Below, piece after piece: positions 50,730-61,600 of a stretch of 64,000 bases of DNA. Every line of letters begins with the position of its first letter. Position 1 is the first letter of the stretch. The DNA is taken from positions 8,714,001 through 8,778,000 of the forward strand of contig CP141135.1 in assembly GCA_035236585.1 (NCBI GenBank), written 5' to 3'. This stretch comes from Warburgia ugandensis (lineage: Eukaryota > Streptophyta > Magnoliopsida > Canellales > Canellaceae). The notes below the pieces were generated by a model that saw nothing but the letters and a program-made list of their open reading frames with translations, was not told where the DNA came from and searched no databases. A program made the position numbers and the translations under genes.

Positions 50730-51149
50730 ATTTCGCACCTCCCCTATGCTTTAGGAGGCCCTTTAGGTTAATAAATTGGGTAAAAAGATACTAACCAATA
50801 ATAAAAATGAACATATACCTATGCTAATTAGAGTTATTTAATTTAAGGAATGATAGCATAGTGCTTAGTGTTACATCAACTTGTTGTAGTGCTCCCTCTT
50901 TTGCATGTATAAAGAGAGAGCCCAAGCTGGTCACCAAATTACAAAGCACATTCAAAAACTAAACAAAGCTCGCAGGCCTACATAAAACTGGCATACGAGC
51001 TAGGGAACAAATAGGTTATCCATTTCCTTCCAAATTGAATCTTTTGTACTATAAGGCCCTCAGCAGGGACGCTCATCCAAGCAAGTTGATCACCTCTGTC
51101 ACTAGTTGCGCCGAAAATATGCTGAAATAAGGTGCAATTGTTTGAATGA

Positions 51150-51299
51150 TCATGGGGAAGTAGAATGATTAGTTAACCATCTAATCCAGTTGAGCGAGTC
51201 CCCCTCGATGACAATGTTATTGGTCTGAAATTGAATAGCAAGCTGAATACCCACAGAGGCAGCATTCACCTCAGCCCAAACTGCACCCAAACTTCAAGC
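51150..51299 (-). pseudogene. RNase H-like (RVT_3) domain fragment
   Basis: The minus strand reads SLGAVWAEVNAASVGIQLAI and then NNIVIEGDSLNWIRWL before a TGA at 51150-51152. The A-E-x-x-A-x-x-x-G-I-x-L-A and I-V-E-G-D-S pattern is typical of the RNase H-fold domain (PF13456) found in plant non-LTR elements and their derivatives. Only one strand-helix-strand part is left, with stops on either side. Confidence 0.5.
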
Positions 51300-51738
51300 A
51301 ATTCTGATGTGGAGGTTGCCATCTCTGTTGCAATGTGTCCACAACATCAAATTAATCTTTAAATGATTCCTATCCCCTACAAATGTGATATACTTTTAGT
51401 TAACACAAAAATAGTAGATGTTGATGCCCACCAAGCAACATTCCTTATAGATTTAAGAAAAACTGATATAGATTTGTAGGATTTATCTCTAAAAGTCCTA
51501 TCACTGATCCAAATTGATGCCAATTCTTTGATTGATCCAAAACATTTTATCTTATGGTTGTGCTACGCATGAGTCAGGCACAAATATTCCATCATTAAAT
51601 TCTAATCCTTTGATTGGTGAACAATTGGTTGCTGGATGAATATAAATCATTGAAAAGAATGGATCCGGCATAAACTTCTGCCCACTCATATTATTCAGTG
51701 TGAAAATACGAGCACGCATCATTACGACCCACAAAAAG
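51300..51738. other. Flank left of the RPN3 duplicate
   Basis: No gene or repeat was recognised. Confidence 0.35.
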
Positions 51739-51783
51739 GTTGTTATTTCTGACCGTGCTAACTGTATAATTTTCTTGTTGCAG

Positions 51784-52627
51784 TTTTCTCGATGCTTGTT
51801 CTACCTAGGAAAGATTAGGACAATTCAGTTGGAGTATGCAGATGCAAAAGAGAGTCTTCTACAAGCTGCTCGCAAGGCCCCCGTGGCAGCCCGGGGCTTC
51901 CGGATTCAGTGCAACAAGTGGGCTGCGCTAGATCGCCTTCTTCTTGGGGAGATTCCAGAGAGGACTGTTTTCATGCACAAAGGCATGAAGAAGGCTTTAA
52001 GGCCATATTTCGAGCTTACAAATGTGAGTTTTCAGTGAGCTGGGAATAGTTTCACTGTACACATGCATTAGCTACTTTCACGAGAGGCTACTGATGAGTA
52101 AATTTTTTGGTCTGATGGACCTTCAGGCTGTTCGGATAAGAGACCTGGAGCCTTTTCGGACTGCTGCAGACAAGTTTTCAGGCACATTCAGTAATGATCG
52201 GACCCACAATCTCATCGTAAGGCTGCGGCGCAATGTCATGCGCAACATTAATATTTCTTATTCTCGAATATCATTGGCTGATGTTGCCACAAAGTTGCGC
52301 CTGGACTCACCCAATCCCGTCGTGGATGCCGAGAGCATAGTTGCCAAGGCTATTGAGATGGGGCAATTGATGCCACCCTGGATCATGTATATGGTTGGAT
52401 GGTATCAAAGGAGACTGGAGATTTGTACTCAACAAACGAGCCTCAAATTGCATTCAACTCTGAGGGTTGCTTTCTGCCTTAACATGCACAATGAGGCTTT
52501 TAGAGCACTCCGATTTCCACCTAATTCCAACAAGGAGAAGGAAAGTGTCGAGAAACGGCGGGAAAGGCAACAACAGGAACAGGAGCTTGTGAAGCATATA
52601 GTAGAGGAAGATGATGATGAGTTTTGA
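51784..52627 (+). pseudogene. Partial RPN3 duplicate (exons 7-8)
   Basis: Exon-7 copy 51784-52023 (240 bp, same as the parent) and exon-8 copy 52127-52627 (501 bp against 513), with the intron between them. The first six exons are absent. Exon 8 has lost 12 bp (four residues around IRTGLRNI become MRNI), then one base near 52354 and has gained one near 52461, so about 36 residues in the PCI region are replaced by out-of-frame sequence before the parental frame resumes and ends in EEDDDEF. Without the upstream exons or a promoter it is most likely a pseudogene. A truncated transcript cannot be excluded. Confidence 0.88.
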
Positions 52628-53429
52628 GGAGCAGGCCCTGTGGTTCCGGGGACCAATGTTGTTGAAGTTACTGGGATTTCTTATAACTACCGCTGGGATG
52701 CTTTTCATTATGATTGATTGAATTTTGCCGGATGGAAATACTGGTTTTTTAAACTTCTGTTTCTTTTGGGTGTGTTTTCTGATGTATTGTTATCTTCATT
52801 TTGGATGCTTCTCTCTGAGCCGGCTATGCTTTGGTTATACGCGCAAGTTACTGGAGCTGGAATGTTACAGAGTGATTCGTGAGTATTCTTTCATAACACA
52901 CAAAACCATAGTCGATGTTGATGTGCTGTGGCCATCAATGAGTATGCTCCTCTGTTACAAGGTGGTTTGGGCATCAGAAAAAAAGAGAAAACAAATGATG
53001 CACTGTTGGTGAAATGGCACTAGAAAGAATGGTTTTTGTAGAGAGTTGCTTGTGGAAATCAATAATTCATGTATGGTCAAGTTGGGGCGATTGGTCAGAT
53101 CTGCAAGTACCTAGTAAGACGTGTGGCATGACATTTTCAAGACATGGTAAATTTGTGAAGGGACTGTCTTGTCATTATGGTCTTAATGTGGTTATACACA
53201 AGTTTCTATTATTTTCATTGGCTGTTTGCTCTTAAAAGATTAACTCAATCTTTCCAATGTTAGTTTAATTGATATCCACCATTTAGCAGAAGTCCAACGC
53301 TTTTTGAATTTTGCAAATTTTTTGAATATTAGAAATCCAAGGGAGGCCGATTGAGTTTAATCTTTCAAAAGTCACAGCGAAAATCATGAAAATGGGACCA
53401 TTTCCTGCAGATGTTATTAAAGTTTCTAG

Positions 53430-53430
<1 letters not shown>

Positions 53431-53465
<35 letters not shown>

Positions 53466-53466
53466 G
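53431..53466. repeat. (ATT)n microsatellite
   Basis: Twelve ATT units in the part of the duplicated region that has no match near RPN3. Confidence 0.9.
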
Positions 53467-54659
53467 GTTAGGTTTCTAAGATTAATGAACCCAAGTCTAA
53501 CAATCAAATATATCTCCCCTTTTGAATGCAATTTTTTGGACTCTAAATATTCTTTTGTAGTTGGAATAGACAGCATGACTATGACATATGCTTTGTATTT
53601 ACATGGGCAAAGATCAGAAAATTGTCAAATCTTATTGTAGTATCGTAAAGTAGATTTTTCCTTTTCTTCATCCAACTGCCGATCTAGACCATCTTTTGTT
53701 AGTTGAAATATGTTTGTCATCGAGCAATGGCCCTGGGCAGAATTGCTAGTACTATAACAGTAAATGACAAGTGCATGCGGCACATGCATGGAAGCAATTA
53801 TATATTATCATGGCACGAAATCGGCCTGCTTGTTTAATTACTCACGTATCTTACTAACTTTGAAACCTATTAAATTAAAGCGCTTTTTTAGTTGGATCAG
53901 ATCTTAAATGGAGAATCCTTTGGATCTCATATTTGATATCCATATCTAAATTGGTCTGATCCAGATAGGCCTTGGATAGTCCAAGATCCACTAACTACAA
54001 GTAGAGAGAGAGAGAGTACTTCGGACGCAAGGACAATAGGCAGAATGGAATAAGTTATAGTAATCTTCTCTCGTACCTTTGCAAGCCTAATAGGCATTTT
54101 TACCTTATTTGAGCAGCTTTTGATCAATATCAAGGACTATTTTATAGTACTTGAAATACTCCAGCTATCTATAAGAAGGGACAACTGTTGAAAACCGATT
54201 TTAGTGGCTCGAAGTTTGAAAAGTAAACGGTAGTTCCCATAAACTTTCAACTTTTAAACCTTTGAATTTCCACATGCACAACCATATAAGCTTCCAACTT
54301 TATAGGACAATGAAAAGTAGGCAATATAAGTATACGTCGCCGGGGCTTTACATATGAAATTAGAAGTATATGTAGCCACTAGGTTTTTGTTGATCCAATC
54401 TGTTCAACTTCATATATTATATCCTTGAATTTTCTGAAGGACATTCAGTCTGAAATCTTCACCGACCATATGATCATAACAACTACTAGTGGATAAACGT
54501 GGCATAAAAAGGTTAAACTAATGTTAAGATGAGGTGATCCGGACAAGATGCTAGTTCCCATACGTCCTATCACACCAAGGTCTTATATTCACATTGTGCT
54601 AGAAGTCACGAAATCTCTTAAGGGGGGTTTATTTAATGGCACATGTTTGGCGTTTTGTT

Positions 54660-54815
54660 GGCACATCTCCTATGATATCTCGTGTGATATCTAAGATATG
54701 TGTCATATGTTCTGTGATATCTTGTATGATATTTGAGATATGTGATATTTGTTCTGTAATATATCTGGCGATATCTCTGGCGATATTTTTGATGATATCT
54801 AAGATATGCCTCATA
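54660..54815. repeat. 42-bp imperfect tandem repeat
   Basis: A unit beginning GATATCT/GATATCTTG and ending ATATGTTCTGT/ATTTGTTCTGT recurs at about 42-bp spacing, followed by shorter GGCGATATCT repeats. The sequence is full of GATATC palindromes. Confidence 0.5.
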
Positions 54816-55296
54816 TATGAGAAACATATGCCTCTCAGATATCATAGTTAAATAAGCTGTATTTCTAATATATGTCATGATATCAACTAACACCTTGATA
54901 TTCATCAATGATCTGGGCCATTCATCTATGCCATGATATTTCCAAATCCCAAGGATTGTATCACTGAATACTAGTCCTATTATTTGTTTTGGAGCTTTCA
55001 AGACTACAAATGTATGATGAGCAGTTGTAAGATGTGCTTTTGATTCATGCGCCATTGCGCATTCTAATTTACTTTGTATGATTTTTTTTACTGCTAGAAA
55101 GACAGAAGAGTAAAAAAGTTTATCTATGTTGGTGATTAATCAATGCATTGTTCGTGATTACAGCATGATGTCTCATTGATGAAGAATAGTTTGGTACCGG
55201 TTTTGTTTTACATAGTTGTTGATAAAAATTCTCAATTTTTAGTAACAGAATTAGTTATATGAGACATATGAAGGACTAAGGAATTGAATTAACAGC
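54816..55296. other. Intergenic, nothing recognised
   Basis: No coding motif or repeat boundary was seen. Confidence 0.3.
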
Positions 55297-55491
55297 AGGA
55301 CTTACACTACAGTTGATCCTTTTGCATATGGACATGCTACATGTGAGGTCATTCTTTCGAATGTGAATTGTGGCACCTATACACAGGCTGCAACAAAGCT
55401 TATGCTCGGTACTCGTAACTGCCAGATCGGTGCTCAGGCAGTCCTATATGATTGTGGAATTAGATATGAGCAATACCCTTTTACTGATTGA
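55297..55491 (+). pseudogene. Gnk2/DUF26 cysteine-rich domain remnant
   Basis: A 64-codon frame ending in TGA encodes FAYGHATCEVILSNVNCGTY, NCQIGAQAVLYDCGIRYEQY and PFTD. This matches the second half of the Gnk2 (stress-antifungal, DUF26) domain found in secreted plant cysteine-rich proteins, including the C-x8-C-x2-C core, except that the third cysteine is tyrosine. The following C-x(n)-L-Y-D-C-x-x-R-Y-E block is well kept. The N-terminal half and signal peptide are not found, so this is a truncated gene fragment. Confidence 0.65.
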
Positions 55492-55800
55492 TTTTCATTT
55501 TAATTTTGCTATGTAGAGATTGTATAACACCTTTTTTCTCTTTTGTTTTTATTGTTCTTGCACTGAACCACTTTATCTAAGAAAGGAAGAAGAATGTTTG
55601 TTGGTTGTCACTTTTTCATTTTCTTTCCATGGCTGAATTAGATCAATTGTCTTGGCAGCAGATGGTGATGTTATCTTGTGGATGCTTTTATAGTCTATGT
55701 TTCTTTGGGTCAAAAATCACTAGTCATTTTTATTGATTTTCTAATAGACTCAAAACAATGGTTAGGATCATCCAAATACTTGATTTCTGTTAGGTTACAT

Positions 55801-55835
<35 letters not shown>

Positions 55836-58077
55836 GGGTCAGCTAATAAAGAGGATGGATCACCAACAGGCAGCTCACATGTAACTTCAAAGCAAATTCA
55901 TCCTTCGCATGTTGCATGATTGATAATAATTGAATAGAAAATAGACTCCTACCAGTGGTATCTTTTCAACGGTTACACAAAACGCATGCACGGGTGCACT
56001 TATTTCTATTTTGGATGTTTGAAAATGCGCTTCTCAATTCCGATATGATTGGGAAGAAAAAAGAGAGAAGGGAATACAATTGGGAAGCTAGGAATATGAG
56101 GAATGTTCCACAATCAATGTTTCAAATTGGACATGAACTTTACTAAACCTGTATCTAAGCATCCCATACTTTCCCTTAGTAGCTCCCCTTAATCATATAC
56201 CCCCCTAAAATTACATTTGTGAAGCTCCTAAAGGAAGTACGATGGTGATCAGTAGTTGGAGAAATTACAAAACAACGGATCAACAAAGCCAAAATGCCAA
56301 AAATATTGAAATGGCCAAAATGCTTGCACAGTGCCTCTTTCAGTCCTCCCAAATTTAGGAGATAATCTTCTGTGAAGGGAGCAAGCTAGAATAGTTATGC
56401 CTCCACAAACGTGTCCATATCAATAACCCCATCAATGATTCCCTTGAACACAACCCGCAATTTCCTTAGGCAGGATGTTTTCTTGCCATTCACAACAGTC
56501 ATACCATTCACATGGACGACGTCTTTTGCAACTTTACCCATGAGGTTGAAGAGAGGTTGTTGTAGATTTGATCGAGTCATTTCTTCTAGTACAGGGGTGA
56601 CTGCATATATAAGTTCTTTCCCCTGTGTGCTACACTCGGTTTTGATAGAAGTAGCCTCGAATGTTCACCAAGAATTTCTATGAACTATTTCACAAAAATA
56701 AAAGATCATAAAATAAGTGCAACCTCCTAAGAATAATCATGAGAAAGCTGTTGAACTTACAAAATCGATTATGGTATGAACACAGGTTATATTTCACATC
56801 ATAGCACGGCTGATTAATTCGCAAGGCAAATGTAGTAAAATGGTGAAGGCCTCTCCATGCACCCAGTCAAGGTCAGGGGTTCGAGGTGCTCATGTGTGTA
56901 TGTGAACAACATTCAAAAAAGAAAAAGGTTGTAAAATGGCCACTCTAGAGAAAATTAGAGAACCTCATGACAGTGGAAAATGCAACAAAAATATCAATTA
57001 AGAACCTCATGAATCCGTTAGAGTTTCGAAGAGACAATAATTTTGCTATACAAAAATTTCAAGTGAAGGAATATTAATGACCATAACCACATGGTACTAT
57101 CATACAATAACATTGGCTAATGATAAAAATAATTTTGACATGTGTTCTGAAAACCTGGGTTCAGCCTTCTAATTTCAGAGCAACATTTACTTCCTATTTA
57201 TGGATAAAAATATAAATCCTTTATCAGCTACAGATTATACCTTGACCCTCTACATGACTTCGCTAAAGGATATGCCATCCATGTCTAGCACATCACATGT
57301 AATGTCAACCTTACAATTCTATCTAGTAGCAAAATGAAATTAAGTATTATTGGAGAAATGTTACCTCTATCTTTGGAAATATCCATTACAGCTTCCTCAC
57401 CGAGCTATACCACTTGTCTCCTTGGTTTGTAATTGTTGCATACATTAATTTTAGTTCCAACAAGCTAACAGCAATCTACAAGAAGAAGAACCATTACCTG
57501 CATGTTTAAGAAAACACTCAATTACTAGCATCATGGCAAATTGAGCTAAAACCAATAACTTTCCCACGTTCAGTGCTTTGATTAACTGCTTCTAAGCCGC
57601 CCTGCACATGAAGGGCAAGGTTAGAGATGAAGTTTTAGAGAGGATTAAAATAACTTTGAATGTATTACTCTACCTTTTACATCAATCAACCACTCAACAG
57701 AAACAATCAAAACTCCCATTACCCCTATAAATAAAAAACAAATGTGATACTAACCAATTCCTCTCTTTGCTATTAGATCCATGTCTTAAGCTAGTTACAC
57801 ATAAATCAGATAGGTTAGTAGAACAATAAACTGGTTACAAAAAGATTATACTATTGCCCATGCACATAATTAAAACAAAAAACATAGAATAAATAAAACC
57901 GGGACTTTGTTCTTTCCATGATTAAAGAGAAAAGCATATTCATGCAAATAAATCATCAAAATCAAAATTCAAAGAAGCTACATTAGCCAATATAGTTGAG
58001 AATGGAAATTCTTCATTACATTAGCTCCAGCGAAAGTGGCATAGCAAACAAAGTCAATGTAGTTTTTAAGATACATA
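55492..58077. other. Intergenic with an (AT)n tract and a SINE-like patch
   Basis: An (AT)n run lies at about 55806-55832. A minus-strand frame at 56395-56580 (KVAKDVVHVNGMTVVNGKKT) continues open upstream but resembles no family I know. A tRNA-related patch is at 56841-56928. Nothing else was recognised. Confidence 0.4.
56841..56928 (+). mobile_element. tRNA-derived SINE-like fragment
   Basis: ATGGTGAAGGCCTCTCCATG, then CAAGGTCAGGGGTTCGAGGT (B-box GGTTCGA) and an A-rich end resemble a tRNA-headed plant SINE unlike the Au copies. No target duplication was confirmed. Confidence 0.4.
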
Positions 58078-58490
58078 TTATATAAACATAGTTGCAATCA
58101 TAAGAACAATAAATACAAGTAGAAGTCCACCAAGGACATATGCTACTATATTGAATGATGAAGGGGGGGCATTAAATACAAGGTAGACACGATCGCATCC
58201 TCCATTTTGTAATGCAATAGTGGGCTTCGACACCACATTTTGATCAAATCCCCCATCACATTGTTCCCTCTGGTGCATTGTCCTCCCAATTGGTGGTAAG
58301 GGTGGTAGCTCAACTGGCATGTACTCGTCAAGCCAGATAAACCATCATGTATGTTGTTCATTAGAAGGACAACGTAGGTACCACTTGCCACGATTGGGCT
58401 TCGACTGTACTTAGAGCAGTAGCATAGGCCCTCAATCGCATGACATATAAGGGGTGGCGGTTTTGCTCCATTCCTGTAAGAAGATGTCAT
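58078..58490 (-). pseudogene. GRF-type zinc-finger protein, broken
   Basis: Read on the minus strand: PPPLICHAIEGLCYCSK, then in a shifted frame NRGKWYLRCPSNEQHT, a stop, WFIWLDEYMPVELPPLPPIG, and a C-terminal hydrophobic segment (NIVAYVLGGLLLVFIVLMIA). The C-x-C, G-R/K-W/F-Y-x-x-C-P and F-x-W-x-D-E pattern is the GRF zinc finger, and small plant GRF proteins often end in a single membrane helix. An acceptor-like CTTCTTACAG lies just before the exon at about 58476. One frameshift near 58400 and one stop near 58353 break it. Confidence 0.55.
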
Positions 58491-58669
58491 GTGCATATAA
58501 TTTGTGCTATAAGAAGTATATACAATTAATATAAGCATTCAAGCAAACAGTAAAGCAGTCAAGTAATACATCCTTAAACAAGAGCTTCAATACAACATTT
58601 TCTGTGACATGAATGCACATCTACTGGCTATTTCTAAGAACATAATCAAACCAGTTTGTGTGCTATGGA

Positions 58670-61600
58670 AGCATGCCAAGTAGTAGCATCTCTACGAGCG
58701 AACTCCTGGGTAGGGCGTAACTGTGTGCTCTGTGAATTGTCCGTGCTCATCATGACTGTTTGTAAACCCTGCATCTCCATCTCATCCTAATGCAGCACTT
58801 GCATACCAGCATTCACCCTCTCCAAGTTTACATCAGTGACAATTTCATCCTCTGAATCACTGCTTAAGTTGCAGCTATCATTGTCATTGTTTCTTTGAGA
58901 ATCAAGATTGTCTCCCATCTCCTCTGTCAGCGGTGTATCGTCAACGCATTCCTGATGCATAAAATTGTGTAGCGCACATAATGCTTTGACAAGATTAACC
59001 TATGTCCTAAGAGGAAAGGGAGGCGCAGTCTTGATAATGGGAAATCTAGCCTTTAGAACACAAAATGTTCTTTCTATTATGTTCCTTAACTGTGCATGTC
59101 GAAGGTTGAATAACTCCCTGGCATTTTGTGGTTGCTGCATTCCCTGGGCAAACTCCTTCAAATGATACCTAATCTTTCGATAAAGGGCAAGAAATTGTTG
59201 CCTATTTGCATAACCCTCATTGACTAGGAAGTATTTCCCCGTACCATAAATGCATGAGAAATTAAGGAACAAGGCATTAAGGTAGAACTTACAAATGTAA
59301 ACACATAAAGGATTTACCGTCAGGAATTGTCAACCATGCTCCTCTTCTTGTAAGAGCCTCTTTCAATATAGCAAAGTCATGTGCAAACCCCTCAAAGCCA
59401 GCAAGTACATAAGTGAACTGCATGTCAAAATTGCAGCATGAAAGAACGTTCTATGCAAGGAACCCTTTCCTAGTTCTCCACTTTGACAAATTGCGAGGAC
59501 CCGCATTAAAAACCCTAATAGGTATTAATGTCCCATCTGCAACTCCAATGCAACCCTGTCAACAGCATGTGACATATTGAATGCTAAGGCTGCAATGTCC
59601 TAATCTATTGTATTGAATATTACAAAAGAGAGATATAGTTACTATGAAATGATTGTCTCTCTGATAATTGTTTGAAATCTTATGGTGGTCCTCCGTTGCA
59701 TAAGGAGCCATAAGGTGAACATACAACCGCAACATTGCACGAAGAACTTTGTGGAAGTTGGTGCTGATAGTATAAGTGGACCTAAATAGATCATTTGATG
59801 CTGGTTCATTCCTCGAGTCCTATCTGACAATCATTAAAAATGTTGACACCATCTCCTCCACTAACACCCATCGGGTGCTCATTAAGTGTTTAATTTTGAC
59901 CAAAATTCTCCTAATTTAGCGTTCAATTAGATCATCTAACCGTTCAATTTTACAAAACTTAGCTTGATTTTGAATATAAATCCAATTGACCATCCAAACC
60001 TTAATTTGTCAAAATCAACGGTCAGATGACCATTAGAGTTCATTAGATGACTAATGTGCGGTTCAAATGATTCTAATTTAGTCTTTTCTTTTGCAGATCA
60101 ACCAAAGGACGCACGGATGGATACGAGTAAAAGATAACGGTGCAGATCATCTTAAAGGGTGATGGATGGACCAGATCACCCATGGAGATAGATGGAATAG
60201 AAATCATGGACAAAATGGAAAGAACATGTAAAGGGCAACTCTTTCCCCCACTTCTCTTTCCTTTTCTTCCTCTTTCCCTCCTTATTCTCTTTTTCTTTCC
60301 TTCATTCTCTCTTTCCTTTCCCACTCCTTTTCTTTTCTTTCTTTTTCCTTCCTTTTCTCTTTTCTTTCTTTTTCCTTTTCCTTTTCCTTTTCCTCTTCCT
60401 CTTTCTTTTTCCTTTTCCTTTTCCTTTTCCTCTTCCTCTTCCTTTTCCTCTTTTCTTTCTTTCCTTTTCCTTTTCCTTCTCCTCTTTCTTTTTCCTTCTT
60501 TCCTTTTTCTTTTTCCCTTCCTCATTCTCACGTACCCAACTCTCTCTTCTTATATTTTTTTCTTCCTCTCCTTCTACTCCATCTCCCTTCTCAACGCACC
60601 TCTCTTTCTCTCTTCTCATCTTCCTCTCTTTCCCAACCGTACCCAACTCTCCCCCAATTGCCATTCTCCCACATCTATCTTCTCCTCCTCTTTCTTTCTT
60701 CTCATCCCAAGACTTCTCTTCTCATCTTTCTCCTTCTCCCTTCTCTCCCTCTTCTTCAATCGCACCATCCACTTTCCCTGTTTAGTTTGCATTGTCTCAA
60801 CTTCCTCATCACCAATTTTCCCATTACGCTCCTCATCTTCCCGTCAAATCGGACGGTTCTACCGAACATTCGCCGCAAGTTCCTCCTCTTTTCCCCAGCT
60901 CTATTCTCCCTCTCATCCATCTGTTTTATTCACTGTACCCCCTATATGCCACACCATCGTCGCATCCTCCTATGTCCTTTATTCCCCACCAAGCCCAACT
61001 TGGTTCCCACGACTAGTCTGCCCCTATTCTTCCACAACCGAAAATCCTCCATCGAGCCAAACAACGTCCCAAGCTCCTCCGGCTTCCATTGCTCACTGCT
61101 TGCGCTGGTCCCCACCTTCTCCTTCATCACCACACTAGCACCGGCCACGAGGCCCAGCTAGCATCACGCACCCATCGCCGGCCAGATCGTCTCCCTCCTC
61201 TACCAGTTGACGCTCCCTTCTCCACCACATTGGCTTCCCTTGTTTATCATGACCGGACAGCCCAGACCCAACTGGACGGTCTAGGGGAAGGAAACCCGAA
61301 GCGGGTTTTCCTCCTGCGTCCCTTCCCTCTTCTTCCCTTCCTCTTTTCTCCTTCCTCTTTTCCTCTCCTTCTTCCCCATCTTCATTCGTTGGGTTTTCCT
61401 GGTTTTTGCTTAAAAACCAGATTTTCACAAAATTCCAAGTTTGCCCTCTTTCTTTAAACGAAATTACAATTCTGGCCTTTTTTGTTAATTCCATTTGTGT
61501 CCCCAGTTTAATTCCATCTGGGTCCTGCTTTATTCCGGTTTTGTTTTATCTACGTTTTTCTTATCCAGGAACTGTCCAATCTGAGGCAGATCAATCAAGG

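Larger units (their letters stand above)
50042..51149. other. P450 3' flank
   Basis: Contains a (CT)n tract (50315-50395) and a 43-bp LINE scrap (50687-50729). Nothing else was recognised. Confidence 0.45.
51739..54620 (+). repeat. Duplicated block from the RPN3 3' region
   Basis: 51739-53046 matches 40848-42166 (end of intron 6, exon 7, intron 7, exon 8, 3' flank) with few differences. After a non-matching stretch, 54494-54620 matches 42283-42415. The left edge is abrupt (GTTATTTCTGACCGTGCTAA). The two copies lie 11 kb apart in direct orientation on either side of the P450 pseudogene. Confidence 0.88.

Noticed and set aside
54633-55055. Tyr/Arg-rich minus-strand open frame (140 codons)
   Set aside because: Produced by the 42-bp GATATC-rich repeat; no family resemblance.
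60073-61161. Long Lys/Glu-rich and Ser/Pro/Phe-rich open frames on both strands
   Set aside because: They arise from the CTTTTCC-rich part of the solo LTR; composition explains the lack of stops.
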